From: Phyllobacterium sp. YR531
GTDB lineage: Bacteria > Pseudomonadota > Alphaproteobacteria > Rhizobiales > Rhizobiaceae
Length of the DNA stretch: 64,000 nucleotides
Direction: 5' to 3'
Assembly (NCBI RefSeq): GCF_000282595.1
Contig: NZ_AKIZ01000003.1
Coordinates: forward strand, 1 to 64,000
The notes under the pieces: model-generated
What the model saw: the letters and a program-made list of their open reading frames with translations, nothing else
What the model was told of the DNA's origin: nothing
Database searches by the model: none
Shown here: positions 17,836 to 27,026 of the stretch, piece after piece
How positions within the stretch are numbered: the first letter of the stretch is position 1
How the letters are laid out: every line of letters begins with the position of its first letter
Translations under genes and position numbers: made by a program

Positions 17836-19050
17836 ATGATGCGTCGTTTCGAGGATGCACGGATCCTGATGTATAGTCACGATACGTTCGGCCTGGGCCA
17901 TTTGCGGCGCTGCAGAACGATAGCGCATTCGCTTGTCGAGGATTATCGGGGATTGAACATCCTGATAATTTCAGGCGCTACTATCGCCGGAGCGTTTGAC
18001 TATCGTGCCCGTGTGGATTTCGTTAAGGTCCCGAGCGTCATCAAGCTGCGTAACGGAGAATACACGTCTCTTGCCCGCCATATCGACTTGCATGACACGT
18101 TGAAAATGCGCCAGTCGATCATCCGGCACACTGCAGAAACTTTCCAGCCAGATATTTTTATCGTCGACAAAGAACCTATGGGGCTCAAGGGAGAAGTCGA
18201 AGAGACGCTGACTTATCTCAAATCACGGGGCACTACACTTGTTCTGGGATTGCGAGAGGTTATGGATGCCCCACACCTCTTGGAGGCCGAGTGGAAGCAC
18301 AATCAAGTGATCAATAAGATCGACCAGTTATACGATACCGTATGGGTGTACGGTCCCCCGGATTTTTACGATCCATTGGTTGATTTGGAAGTTCCGGAAA
18401 CCATTCGGGATAAAATGAAGTTTGTGGGATTTCTGCAACGCAGCGTCTCTCATGAAACCACCTCTGCGCACGTGCCTGACGGCGATTACATATTGGTGAC
18501 AACAGGCGGTGGGGGCGATGGTGCGGATCTCGTCCATAATGTCATTCACGCTTATCAGCAAGATCCCTCGCTGCAGCATAAAGCGTTCATCGTACTTGGT
18601 CCTTACATGCCTGCCAAGCAGCGCGCAAAGCTTGTCAAGAAGGGCAGCAAGATTCCTTACATACAGGTAATCGAGTTCGATAACCGAATGGAGGAATTGA
18701 TCGCGGGGGCAAAGGCAGTGGTCGCCATGGGCGGATACAACACCTATTGCGAAATCTTGTCGTTTGATAAGCCTGCGTTGATAGTGCCCCGTATTGCTCC
18801 CCGCGAAGAACAGCTTATCCGTGCCAAGCGCGCTGCTGAACTTGGCTTGATTGAAATGCTTCTGCCGGAAGAAGCCGAAGATCCACTACGACTTGCAGAG
18901 GTACTTAAGCGCCTACCAGAACGTGCACCTCCCTCGCAAAGTGGCAAGGGTGAAGGTATGCGGCTTGAAGGACTTGTGCACATCTCTGAAATAGTCGGAG
19001 AGTGGCTGGAAGACCGGGAAAATCAGCCACTTCCTGCCGTGGCTGAGTAA
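17836..19050 (+). CDS. MurG/GT28-like glycosyltransferase (COG4671 type), first of three clustered
   Basis: A 404-residue predicted glycosyltransferase of the group related to MurG. The N-terminal acceptor domain starts ILMYSHDTFGLGHLRRCRTIA. The C-terminal nucleotide-sugar domain has LVTTGGGGDGADLVHNVI, FDNRMEELIAGAKAVVAMGG and the donor-binding segment GGYNTYCEILSFDKPALIVPR. I start it at the ATG at 17836 (an ATG at 17839 is equally possible), well after the permease stop. There are no membrane helices, so it probably works at the inner membrane face. It is followed by two further glycosyltransferase genes and the pseudo-ABC gene on the same strand. The sugar is unknown. Confidence 0.82.
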   Translation: MMRRFEDARILMYSHDTFGLGHLRRCRTIAHSLVEDYRGLNILIISGATIAGAFDYRARVDFVKVPSVIKLRNGEYTSLARHIDLHDTLKMRQSIIRHTAETFQPDIFIVDKEPMGLKGEVEETLTYLKSRGTTLVLGLREVMDAPHLLEAEWKHNQVINKIDQLYDTVWVYGPPDFYDPLVDLEVPETIRDKMKFVGFLQRSVSHETTSAHVPDGDYILVTTGGGGDGADLVHNVIHAYQQDPSLQHKAFIVLGPYMPAKQRAKLVKKGSKIPYIQVIEFDNRMEELIAGAKAVVAMGGYNTYCEILSFDKPALIVPRIAPREEQLIRAKRAAELGLIEMLLPEEAEDPLRLAEVLKRLPERAPPSQSGKGEGMRLEGLVHISEIVGEWLEDRENQPLPAVAE

Positions 19051-19061
19051 GAGAACGCATT

Positions 19062-20306
19062 TTGTCTTTACGCCGTAAAACACTTGTTGTTCTGAAGGGC
19101 TACCCACGTCTTTCGGAAACGTTTATCGCGCAGGAATTACTTGGGCTGGAGCAGGCAGGCTTTGACCTCACCCTCATTTCCATGCGCAGGCCCACGGACA
19201 AGAAACGCCATCCCATTCACGATGAGATCAAAGCGCGTGTCGTTTATTTACCGGAGTATCTTCACGAAGAACCGCTACGTGTCCTACGCGGACTGATTGG
19301 CAGTTGGAAGCGTCCGGGATTTCGACCATTGCTTCGCCAATTCTGGTCCGACTTTTTGCGTGATAGAAGCCGCAATCGTTTTCGCCGGTTCGGACAAGCA
19401 TTGGTATTAGCACATGAATGGCCCGATGCAGGCGAGTGGTTGCATGCGCATTTCATTCACACACCCGCATCCGTCACGGCCTATACGAGCATTTTGACGG
19501 GGATTCCGTGGACCTGTTCCGCCCATGCGAAAGATATCTGGACCTCCCCTGATTGGGAACTGACAGAAAAGCTTGGCAAGGCACGATGGAGCGTTACCTG
19601 CACTCGCTCGGGTTTCGAACATATGCGTGGGCTTACCGAGCGAAAAGAGGAAGTTCATCTGAGTTATCACGGCCTTGATCTGGCTCGGTTTGGACATTTC
19701 GACCAACCGCGGTCGGACCGCAACGGTGCTGTCAAGTCCGATCCTGTGCAGCTGTTAAGTGTCGGGCGGGCTGTTCCAAAAAAAGGCTATGATGTCCTCC
19801 TAAAGGCTCTAGCGCAGCTATCGACTGATCTCAACTGGCGGTTCACCCATATCGGCGGTGGCGATGAGTTGAGCAAGCTTAAACCTCTTGCAGAAACGTT
19901 GGGCATATCTGATCGCATTCTCTGGAAAGGCGCACTAGCTCAAGAAGATGTCCTTACGCATTATAGGCAATCGGATATTTTTGCCCTGGCGTGCCGGGTT
20001 GCTGAGGATGGCGACCGCGACGGATTACCCAATGTGCTGGTAGAAGCATCCAGTCAAAACCTCCTTTGCGTATCAACGAATATCTCAGGAATTCCAGAAT
20101 TGCTGACTGGAGGAGAGAATGGTCTGGTCGTACCACCGGAGGACCCTCGTCTTTTGGCCATCGCCATTGAACGGGCTATTCGTGAGCCGGACCTGAGGCA
20201 TCGTCTTGGTCTGGCTGCTGAGCGCAGGGTTCGTGAACATTTTGATCACAATTCCAGCATCCGGCAACTCACTCGATTATTTGAGGATGAGTGGCAAAAA
20301 TCATGA
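19062..20306 (+). CDS. GT4-family glycosyltransferase
   Basis: Retaining GT-B glycosyltransferase of 414 residues. The N-terminal domain has YPRLSETFIAQELLGLEQAGFDL, a pattern common in exopolysaccharide and colanic-acid-type transferases. The C-terminal domain carries LLSVGRAVPKKGYDVLLKAL, HIGGGDEL, and DGLPNVLVEASSQ with its catalytic-type Glu. No ATG is available near the 5' end, so I accept the TTG at 19062, 11 bases after the previous stop. Its own stop overlaps the next gene as ATGA. The three consecutive transferases imply assembly of a short repeating glycan or glycolipid. Confidence 0.88.
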   Translation: MSLRRKTLVVLKGYPRLSETFIAQELLGLEQAGFDLTLISMRRPTDKKRHPIHDEIKARVVYLPEYLHEEPLRVLRGLIGSWKRPGFRPLLRQFWSDFLRDRSRNRFRRFGQALVLAHEWPDAGEWLHAHFIHTPASVTAYTSILTGIPWTCSAHAKDIWTSPDWELTEKLGKARWSVTCTRSGFEHMRGLTERKEEVHLSYHGLDLARFGHFDQPRSDRNGAVKSDPVQLLSVGRAVPKKGYDVLLKALAQLSTDLNWRFTHIGGGDELSKLKPLAETLGISDRILWKGALAQEDVLTHYRQSDIFALACRVAEDGDRDGLPNVLVEASSQNLLCVSTNISGIPELLTGGENGLVVPPEDPRLLAIAIERAIREPDLRHRLGLAAERRVREHFDHNSSIRQLTRLFEDEWQKS

Positions 20307-21433
20307 CATCACCGCGCGTATTCTTTTACGTACAGCACTTGCTTGGAATAGGTCATCTGGCAAGAGCCAGTCATATCGCGCGTGCTCTTGTGGATAATGG
20401 GTTCGACCTCACCATGGTCACGGGTGGTTCAAATGTGCCGGGCTTTCCTGGACATGGGATAAGAAAGATTGCGTTGCCCCCGTTACTGGCAGGCAATGCC
20501 GGATTTAGCGGTCTTGTGGACGGTAATTCACAACCCGCCAGCGAAGATTATCTTAACAATCGCCGCGAACTCCTACTCCATGCCTTTCACGAGGCTAAGC
20601 CCGATATCGTCATCATCGAAGCGTTTCCGTTCGGACGGCGGCAAATGCGATTTGAGCTTATGCCTCTGCTGGAGGCGATCAAATCCACGGTTCCAAAACC
20701 CATACTCGTAACTTCCGTCCGCGATATTTTGCAAGAGCGGGCAAAACCGGGCCGCGACGAAGAAACGGTTTCTCTTATCAAATCCCATTTCGACCATGTG
20801 CTGGTGCATGGCGACCCCAATTTTGTGGCCTTGCACGATACATTCCCGCTGGCAAAATCCATCACTGACAAGATTATCTATACCGGGCTTGTTGCTGGTT
20901 CCGTAGCGCAGCCCTCTCCCGACAAATTTGATATCGTAGTCTCCGCAGGCGGCGGCGCCGTAGGATTCGATCTCCTTCGTTCTGCGAGTGAATCCGCAAG
21001 ACAATCCAGCTTTCAAGGCACATGGTGCCTAATCACCGGGCCTAATCTACCGGAGGCAGACTTCGCAAGACTATACGCGGATTCGCCGGAGAACGTGACG
21101 ATTGTAAGGTTCCGTCAAGACTTTCCGGCTCTTCTCCAAAATGCCCGACTGTCAATTTCGCAGGCTGGCTATAATACGGTGTGCGATATGCTTCGTGCGC
21201 AATGCCGGTCCATACTCGTCCCTTTCACCGCAGGTGGCGAAACCGAGCAAAGTGTTCGTGCAACCCGCCTCGAAGCGCTTGGACTTGCAGTCGCGCTGCC
21301 TGAAAACGGCCTGACTGCTGCGATGCTCACAGGCGCAATTACCTCAGCCCTTGATTTGGCATCTCGCCCAGAACACAACCTGGACTTGAATGGCGCTCGA
21401 CAGACTGCGGCACTATTGGGGCAGATGCTCTAG
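20303..21433 (+). CDS. MurG/GT28-like glycosyltransferase, third of three clustered
   Basis: A 376-residue paralogue-like partner of the gene at 17836. The N-terminal VFFYVQHLLGIGHLARASHIA corresponds to HDTFGLGHLRRCRTIA there, and the C-terminal LSISQAGYNTVCDMLRAQCR corresponds to VAMGGYNTYCEILSFDKP. The start is the ATG at 20303 in an ATGA overlap with the GT4 stop; a GTG at 20291 is less likely. The donor-domain glycine-rich turn is VVSAGGGAVGFDLL. It probably adds another sugar in the same pathway. The two related transferases flanking a GT4 suggest that they act on alternating steps. Confidence 0.82.
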   Translation: MTSPRVFFYVQHLLGIGHLARASHIARALVDNGFDLTMVTGGSNVPGFPGHGIRKIALPPLLAGNAGFSGLVDGNSQPASEDYLNNRRELLLHAFHEAKPDIVIIEAFPFGRRQMRFELMPLLEAIKSTVPKPILVTSVRDILQERAKPGRDEETVSLIKSHFDHVLVHGDPNFVALHDTFPLAKSITDKIIYTGLVAGSVAQPSPDKFDIVVSAGGGAVGFDLLRSASESARQSSFQGTWCLITGPNLPEADFARLYADSPENVTIVRFRQDFPALLQNARLSISQAGYNTVCDMLRAQCRSILVPFTAGGETEQSVRATRLEALGLAVALPENGLTAAMLTGAITSALDLASRPEHNLDLNGARQTAALLGQML

Positions 21434-21589
21434 GTTTGATTTTCAAGAATACGCATCCATAGCACCATGTTATGTGGCATCATCGCATTTCATGATGTAA
21501 GTTCAGGTGATTCAACCAATAAGGTCCCTTCACCGCCTCACCTGTTTCACGATATAAATTACTGCTGACGTCACAGCCCACGGTTGTTC
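21434..21589. other. Short intergenic stretch before the pseudo-ABC gene
   Basis: 156 bases without a gene. I see no clear terminator or strong promoter. The following gene could be read from the same transcript as the glycosyltransferases or from its own weak promoter. Confidence 0.3.
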
Positions 21590-24304
21590 ATGGAAAAAAG
21601 TTTAACACGCTATATCTGGTCGAATACACGACTGCAGCAGATATGGATTCTGATTGTTGTAGCCGTTTCGATGGTCCCCTATTTCCTGTCGTTCGATCTG
21701 CCAAAGCAGATTGTCAACGGGCCCATACAAGGGACAGGTTTTGAATCTCCCGGCGCTACGCAAACTTTCATGCGCATCCGCTTCAATATTCCTTATATGG
21801 GTGAAGTCACATTCTTCAATGGACTGGAGCTGACCCGTTTTGAAATGCTCATGGCACTCAGCCTTGTGTTTCTGCTCCTGGTGATCATAAACGGCCTCTT
21901 CAAACTCTACATCAATACCTATAAGGGCCGCCTCGGCGAGCGTATGCTGCGCCGGATACGCTTCGAACTCATTGATCGTGTGCTCCGTTTTCCACCGTCC
22001 CAGTTCAAGCGGGTAAAATCGGCGGAAATCGCTACCATGATCAAGGATGAAGTCGAACCAATGGGTGGCTTCACAGGTGATGCGTTTGTGCAGCCCGCTT
22101 TGCTCGGCGGCCAGGCTCTGACAGCTCTGGTTTTCATCATCATGCAGAATTTCTGGCTGGGTATGATAGCTGCTGCAATTGTCGCCATACAAGGTGTCAT
22201 TATCCCACGCATGCGCAAGCGTTTGCTTGAGCTTGGAAGACAGCGCCAGTTGACAGCACGGGAACTCTCCGGCCGCGTAGGCGAGATTGTCGAGGGGATC
22301 GGTGCTATCCATGGCAATGATACATCAAACTATGAACGGGCCGACATAGCATCACGTCTCGGACTGATTTTTTCGATCCGTTACGACCTTTATCAATGGA
22401 AATTCCTGGTCAAGTTCATCAATAATTTCCTGGCGCAGGTCACTCCATTTCTGTTCTATTCGGTGGGTGGTGTTCTGGCGCTGCAGGGGAGGCTCGACAT
22501 CGGTCAGCTGGTAGCTGTGATCAACGCGTACAAGGATTTGCCCGGCCCGTTGAAAGAGCTGATCGATTGGGATCAGGCACGACAGGATGTGCAGGTAAAA
22601 TATGCGCAGGTCGTTGAGCAGTTCAATGTGGACCGCCTGGTTGATCCCAAGATTCAAGCCTTGGCACCTGCTGCAACAAACCGACTTGAGCATTCCTTGC
22701 ATGCAGTGAATCTGACAGTATCCGACGACAGTGGCGCGCCGCTGCTCAATCATATTTCGGTAGAAATCAAACCGTCTGAAACCGTCGCAATCATTGGCAA
22801 TAGTGGCAGCGGCGCGGAGGCACTTGCCGAAGCTTTTGCCCGATTGGTTTGGCCGGACCAAGGGCGTATTACCATTGACGGAGCAGACTTGCTCGAACTC
22901 CCGGAATCGGTAACAGGTCGCCGGATCGCTTATGCTGCGTCCGACACCTACTTCTTCCACGGAACATTGCGGGACAATCTTCTTTACGGACTTAAGCATG
23001 CTCCATTGACCAAGATTGAGTATGAGGGTGCGCAAGCGGTCAAGTATAAATGGAACCTGAATGAGGCACGCCGTGCGGGTAATCCGGAGCTAGATCTGAA
23101 CAGCGACTGGGTGGATTACACTTCTGCAGGCGTTACCGGCCCCGACGATCTTTTCAAAGTGGTTCGTCCTGTTCTTGATGCTGTGATGATTTCGCAGGAT
23201 ATTCAGGATATGGCGCTGCGGTCGTTGGTCAATACAGCCACCCACAGCGATCTTACTGACAGAATCGTCGAGCTTCGCGAAGCGCTTCGCAAAAGGCTGA
23301 AGAAAGAGGACCTCGATGACCTTGTGGTGCCGTTCAAGCTGAAAGAGTATAATCCGCAAGCGACTATTGGGGAGAATCTATTGTTCGGGACGATGAAACG
23401 CCCAATGATGACCAACAGAAAGCTGGCAGCTCATCCCTATTTCCGCTCAGTGCTAAGGGAGAATGACCTTTACATCGATTTGTATCTCATGGGTCTGGAA
23501 ATTGCATCGAATGCCGTTGAACTCTTCCAGGATTTGCCGCCGGATCATCCGTTTTTCCAGCAACTTACATTCATGACTGCGGATGATATTCCCGCTTACC
23601 AGATACTCCTGCAAAAATTGCAAGGTCGTGGCATCGAAGCTGCATCGCCGGAAGAGCGCTCCAACATCATCCGATTGAGCTTCTCATACATTGAACCGAG
23701 GCACCGTTTTGGTCTGTTGAACGATGAACTCATGGCCAAGATCGTGGACGCGCGAGCTCGTTTCCATCAGAATTTGCCCGACGACCTCAAGGGCGTTATC
23801 GAACGATACGATCCTAAAAAGTTTATTTCCTCAGCAACTTTGCTGGATAATGTGCTTTTTGGCAGAATTGGTTTTGCACAAGCGGATGGCTCGGACAAAC
23901 TCCGCGATATCATGCGGGACATCTTCAACAAGCTCGAACTCTTTGAAAGCGTCCTTTCTATCGGTCTTGATTTTGATGTGGGTTCAGGCGGCAAACGCCT
24001 TACCAATGTACAGCGGCAAAAACTGAATGTGGCAAGAGCTTTGCTCAAGCGATCTGACTATTTGATTTTCAACCGCCCTCTTCCCGCGCTTGACCAACGC
24101 GTTCAAGACAAGATCACGCATAACATCATGGAAAACCTTCACGAAGAAGGTCATTCCCCATCCATCATTTGGGTACTTTCAAACACTGGCCTCGCCAAAT
24201 TATTCGATCGAGTTGTAGTATTTGACAATGGGGCACTGGTGGAGGACGGAACACATGCTACTCTTCTGCAGAAAAACGGTGTATTTAAACAATTGGCTTC
24301 ATAA
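21590..24304 (+). CDS. ABC exporter-like protein with inactivated ATPase motifs and a large insertion
   Basis: A 904-residue membrane protein with exporter architecture: a transmembrane domain (about 1-345, helices near 15-35, 85-105, 165-200, 280-310) followed by an ABC fold. Every nucleotide-binding motif is degenerate. Walker A is GNSGSGAE (403-410, Lys replaced by Ala). The Q-loop Gln is Ser in YAASDTY. The signature is LTNVQRQ instead of LSGGQ (804-810). Walker B ends FNRP instead of a DE pair (827-830). The H-loop reads VLSNTGLA without His. Roughly 300 extra residues separate the Q-loop from the signature, with three related segments (GTLRDNLLYG, ATIGENLLFG, ATLLDNVLFG). The reading frame is intact, so this looks like a maintained non-ATPase rather than decay. 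The ATG at 21590 is preferred over the TTG at 21584. It is followed after 6 bases by a cNMP-binding protein. Confidence 0.85.
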   Translation: MEKSLTRYIWSNTRLQQIWILIVVAVSMVPYFLSFDLPKQIVNGPIQGTGFESPGATQTFMRIRFNIPYMGEVTFFNGLELTRFEMLMALSLVFLLLVIINGLFKLYINTYKGRLGERMLRRIRFELIDRVLRFPPSQFKRVKSAEIATMIKDEVEPMGGFTGDAFVQPALLGGQALTALVFIIMQNFWLGMIAAAIVAIQGVIIPRMRKRLLELGRQRQLTARELSGRVGEIVEGIGAIHGNDTSNYERADIASRLGLIFSIRYDLYQWKFLVKFINNFLAQVTPFLFYSVGGVLALQGRLDIGQLVAVINAYKDLPGPLKELIDWDQARQDVQVKYAQVVEQFNVDRLVDPKIQALAPAATNRLEHSLHAVNLTVSDDSGAPLLNHISVEIKPSETVAIIGNSGSGAEALAEAFARLVWPDQGRITIDGADLLELPESVTGRRIAYAASDTYFFHGTLRDNLLYGLKHAPLTKIEYEGAQAVKYKWNLNEARRAGNPELDLNSDWVDYTSAGVTGPDDLFKVVRPVLDAVMISQDIQDMALRSLVNTATHSDLTDRIVELREALRKRLKKEDLDDLVVPFKLKEYNPQATIGENLLFGTMKRPMMTNRKLAAHPYFRSVLRENDLYIDLYLMGLEIASNAVELFQDLPPDHPFFQQLTFMTADDIPAYQILLQKLQGRGIEAASPEERSNIIRLSFSYIEPRHRFGLLNDELMAKIVDARARFHQNLPDDLKGVIERYDPKKFISSATLLDNVLFGRIGFAQADGSDKLRDIMRDIFNKLELFESVLSIGLDFDVGSGGKRLTNVQRQKLNVARALLKRSDYLIFNRPLPALDQRVQDKITHNIMENLHEEGHSPSIIWVLSNTGLAKLFDRVVVFDNGALVEDGTHATLLQKNGVFKQLAS

Positions 24305-24310
24305 AATCCG

Positions 24311-24805
24311 ATGATGGCCACAGGGGATGCTACGCATATGCTGCTTAAAGACGAAGTGGAAATGTTGCGACGAGTGCCATTGTTTTCGGGAGTTGCTCCC
24401 GCAAAGCTGAAACTTCTCGCATTTACTTCGGAGCGCGTGAGCTATAAGTCCGGCCAGATATTGTTCAACCAAGGCGATCCCGCAGATGCGGCATACGTGA
24501 TCCTGTCCGGCGCGGCTGATATTCTTGCTGATAGCCCGAGCGGAGAAATAAAGGTCGCTGAGATCGAGCACGATTCAATTGTCGGTGAAATTGCTATTCT
24601 TTGCGATGTCTCCCGTACCGCTACGGTCAAGGCCAACTCACCGCTTGAAGCCCTGCGCATAAGCAAGGACCATTTTATCAAACTCTTGAGCGATTATCCC
24701 GAGATGACCATTGAAATCATGCGGGTTCTTGCGGATCGCCTGAGCCATACAACAACCGAGCTCAGTGAAGCGCGTAGCAAACAAAAGCAGCACGCGGCAA
24801 AATAA
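24311..24805 (+). CDS. Stand-alone cyclic-nucleotide-binding domain protein
   Basis: A 164-residue protein that is essentially one Crp/EPAC-type cNMP-binding domain (about 15-140) plus a helical tail ending in a Lys/Gln-rich stretch. The beta-roll start (LFSGVAPAKLKLLAF), the LFNQGDPADAAYVILSGAADI hinge and the phosphate-binding cassette GEIAILCDVSRTATVKA are clear. The cassette keeps the Glu and Arg that hold the ribose and phosphate. There is no helix-turn-helix, so it is not a transcription factor of the Crp type. It lies six bases after the pseudo-ABC gene and is almost certainly co-translated with it. A role as its ligand-responsive regulator is inferred from that position. Confidence 0.88.
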   Translation: MMATGDATHMLLKDEVEMLRRVPLFSGVAPAKLKLLAFTSERVSYKSGQILFNQGDPADAAYVILSGAADILADSPSGEIKVAEIEHDSIVGEIAILCDVSRTATVKANSPLEALRISKDHFIKLLSDYPEMTIEIMRVLADRLSHTTTELSEARSKQKQHAAK

Positions 24806-24814
24806 GAGAGAGCT

Positions 24815-26551
24815 TTAAAAGATTTTTATCTGACCTGTCGCAAGAGAAACAGAGAAGTTTCGCGACGGTAATCCAGCCATGTATGAAGCCATCATCCGGA
24901 AGATTGTCGCGAACATTTGCCTGGCCTCACTCCCTTCTACTCCTTCAGATGCATAGGCTTCGATCAGTCTGCGATACATCACCAATCTCTTTGTTGATAT
25001 CCAATCCAACGCCATCTCGCTACCCATGCGCAAGCGATACCAATCCCCAAGCAAATCAAGAACGGAGATGGTATCCATTCCCTCCAAGCCCATACTCGCC
25101 ATAGCGGAATGAGCCCGGTCCATTCTCAGTGTCTGAACAATATCATCCAAACTTATTGCTTTCTCAGATCGGGCCAACACAAGTAGATCGCCAAGTGTCA
25201 ACAGTTTGACTGCCTGCGCGAGTTTGGCAGGCCACTCCCTTTTCAGATAACGATGGATTACCAGCTGGTCCACATGAGCCGAAAGAAATTCTCCATAACT
25301 GGTAGCGTCCAGCATGGCCCCTACATTCTTCTTTGTAACGGCAATCTCGGTCCGATACTGCGTATTGATCCTGGTATCTATCGTAAGACCATCCAATGAT
25401 ATGGTCTCTACGTTAATTTCATTGTCTTCAATCGTTAAAATCTTGAAGGCAGGTGGAAAGGCAACAAGCGATGGGACGCCCACATTCGTCAAAGTTCCCT
25501 TGCTGTTCGTGATACTCGCTGTGTCATTGACATGGAGATGACCACTGAAATGTATGGAAGTGCCGGTATCAATCACTGCATCCGCTACTGCCAGCGAAGG
25601 GGTTCTCCTCGTCGAACTAGTTGCTCCAAGCAATGAATGTTCATCTTCATTCGTCCCATTCATCATATCGATCATTGGATAGTGGGAAAATGCCAAGAGC
25701 GTTTTACCCTCTAGCTTGGCTCTTTTCGCAACATCTTTCATCCATTGGAGAATGAAAGGCTTGTGTACAAGCATCGAGTTCCAGCCAGCATCGGTACTAT
25801 CAATGAATGCTGCAGGATCATTGTCTGAGAAGGCGCCTATGCGAGGTTCGAATACATTGGCATCAATCATCAACAACCAGAGATTTGGCAATGGTTCGAT
25901 CAGATAAGAAGCATCCATCAGCTCATACTGGTTGAGGCCGTCCGCCGACCGCACCTTATGGCGGCGGGAAGCGGGATCACTGCTGTTTCCAAATGGTGTT
26001 TCCCAATGTATGGCATCTGACGGCGCGAAGAATCCAAGATCAGGCATTGCTTGCAAGCCTTCGGGGTACCCTTGGCAGTACATTTTATCGCTGAAGACCA
26101 TTGCCTCAGCATCCTCGTCGACAAACTCGCTATCGCTGGCAACCGTGGTATAGGTGCCATTAGCGTTTAGGAACCGCTTTGCGTGATGGCGTCCGGCTAT
26201 ACCAAAGATGTCGTGATTTCCGATGGTTGCGATGAAGATCAGCCCATGATCTTTGCTATAACAACCGAGAATTTCTCTCAGCGCAGACAGTGTTCCTACT
26301 TGGCCATCATCCGAATAATCACCAAGTAAAATGACAAGTTTGATTCCACGGGTCACAACATCATCCAGAGCACCTCGCAATGCATGATAACTCTCGTTGA
26401 ACACGCGGGTAGACCGGATCGTGTCCGTCAGGCGCCGAGCGATCATCTTGCGGCCGTCTACTTCAATTCCCTCGAAGTCATAATCGCCATAAAGGTCGTG
26501 GAAATGTGCATCTGCTATAACGGCGATACGAGGAAACTTCGAAGAAGACAT
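24815..26551 (-). CDS. Calcineurin-like metallophosphoesterase with C-terminal extension
   Basis: A 578-residue phosphoesterase. The five metal-ligand blocks are all present: IADAHFH (D-x-H), LLGDYSDDG, IGNHD, AFSHYPM and FSGHLHVND. The catalytic domain takes about residues 1-385, and the remaining 190 residues are a helical region I do not recognise. There is no signal peptide, so it is probably cytoplasmic. Cyclic-nucleotide phosphodiesterases such as CpdA share this fold, and the surrounding cyclases make that a candidate activity, but the sequence alone does not show the substrate. It converges on the cNMP-binding gene. A 276-bp palindromic repeat begins 12 bases upstream of its start, so its promoter must lie in or beyond that element. 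Confidence 0.87.
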   Translation of the reverse strand: MSSSKFPRIAVIADAHFHDLYGDYDFEGIEVDGRKMIARRLTDTIRSTRVFNESYHALRGALDDVVTRGIKLVILLGDYSDDGQVGTLSALREILGCYSKDHGLIFIATIGNHDIFGIAGRHHAKRFLNANGTYTTVASDSEFVDEDAEAMVFSDKMYCQGYPEGLQAMPDLGFFAPSDAIHWETPFGNSSDPASRRHKVRSADGLNQYELMDASYLIEPLPNLWLLMIDANVFEPRIGAFSDNDPAAFIDSTDAGWNSMLVHKPFILQWMKDVAKRAKLEGKTLLAFSHYPMIDMMNGTNEDEHSLLGATSSTRRTPSLAVADAVIDTGTSIHFSGHLHVNDTASITNSKGTLTNVGVPSLVAFPPAFKILTIEDNEINVETISLDGLTIDTRINTQYRTEIAVTKKNVGAMLDATSYGEFLSAHVDQLVIHRYLKREWPAKLAQAVKLLTLGDLLVLARSEKAISLDDIVQTLRMDRAHSAMASMGLEGMDTISVLDLLGDWYRLRMGSEMALDWISTKRLVMYRRLIEAYASEGVEGSEARQMFATIFRMMASYMAGLPSRNFSVSLATGQIKIF

Positions 26552-26563
26552 GAGCGAGCCGTT

Positions 26564-26839
26564 CTAGAGCAAGTTTTGTTTATATAGAGTCATTCTGCCG
26601 GAGAGAATTCGCAGACAAGGTCGAAGGATTTGGTGAGGCCGATGTTTCCCCATCGGACGAGACTAAAGCCTGATGGATTTGGCCCGAACTCCCCTGCCCT
26701 TACGGGTTTCCAGCTGACAGTCAACCACTTTGTCAGGCAGCTAGTCCAATCGGTAAACATCGACTTTGCTACCTTCCGTGTGGATTGTCTCGTCATCCGA
26801 GAAACAGAATTGGCTCTATATAAACAAAATTTGCTCTAG
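26564..26839. repeat. 276-bp imperfect palindromic MITE-like element, copy 1
   Basis: Ends in inverted repeats of about 34 bp, beginning CTAGAGCAAGTTTTG and closing CAAAATTTGCTCTAG, with the terminal tetranucleotide CTAG at both ends. The interior contains nested inverted segments. A second copy of exactly the same length, in opposite orientation and by eye roughly 85% alike, lies at 27854-28129. No transposase is encoded; a 69-codon frame running to the right end is conserved between copies but is probably incidental. It lies just upstream of the phosphoesterase start. A non-autonomous mobile element or a Brucella-type palindromic repeat is the best description. Confidence 0.85.
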
Positions 26840-27026
26840 TGATCACTAATCTAATCGTATTGGTTAATTGTCATAAACCTTAAAAAGCAAGTTGCTATTT
26901 CCTACATATCAACAGAAGCGAATTTTTAATGCGTAGCCTGTCAATAAAAAGGAATACAAGCCTCGCATAACGATCGCACTTTGACTACGATATCCCCAAA
27001 ATGGGGAACCAGGTGTAAAAAGCATA

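Noticed and set aside
21590-24304. Calling the degenerate ABC gene a pseudogene
   Set aside because: The 904-codon frame is uninterrupted, the membrane domain looks normal, and tight spacing with the cNMP-binding gene suggests it is maintained.
24815-26551. Assigning the metallophosphoesterase as CpdA (cAMP phosphodiesterase)
   Set aside because: The protein is about twice the length of CpdA and the substrate cannot be read from the fold; only a candidate activity is noted.
26630-26839. 69-codon frame in copy 1 of the palindromic element with a similar 80-codon frame in copy 2 (27854-28096, minus)
   Set aside because: The similarity follows from the repeat itself, the frames end in the terminal CTAG, and no domain or ribosome site is visible.
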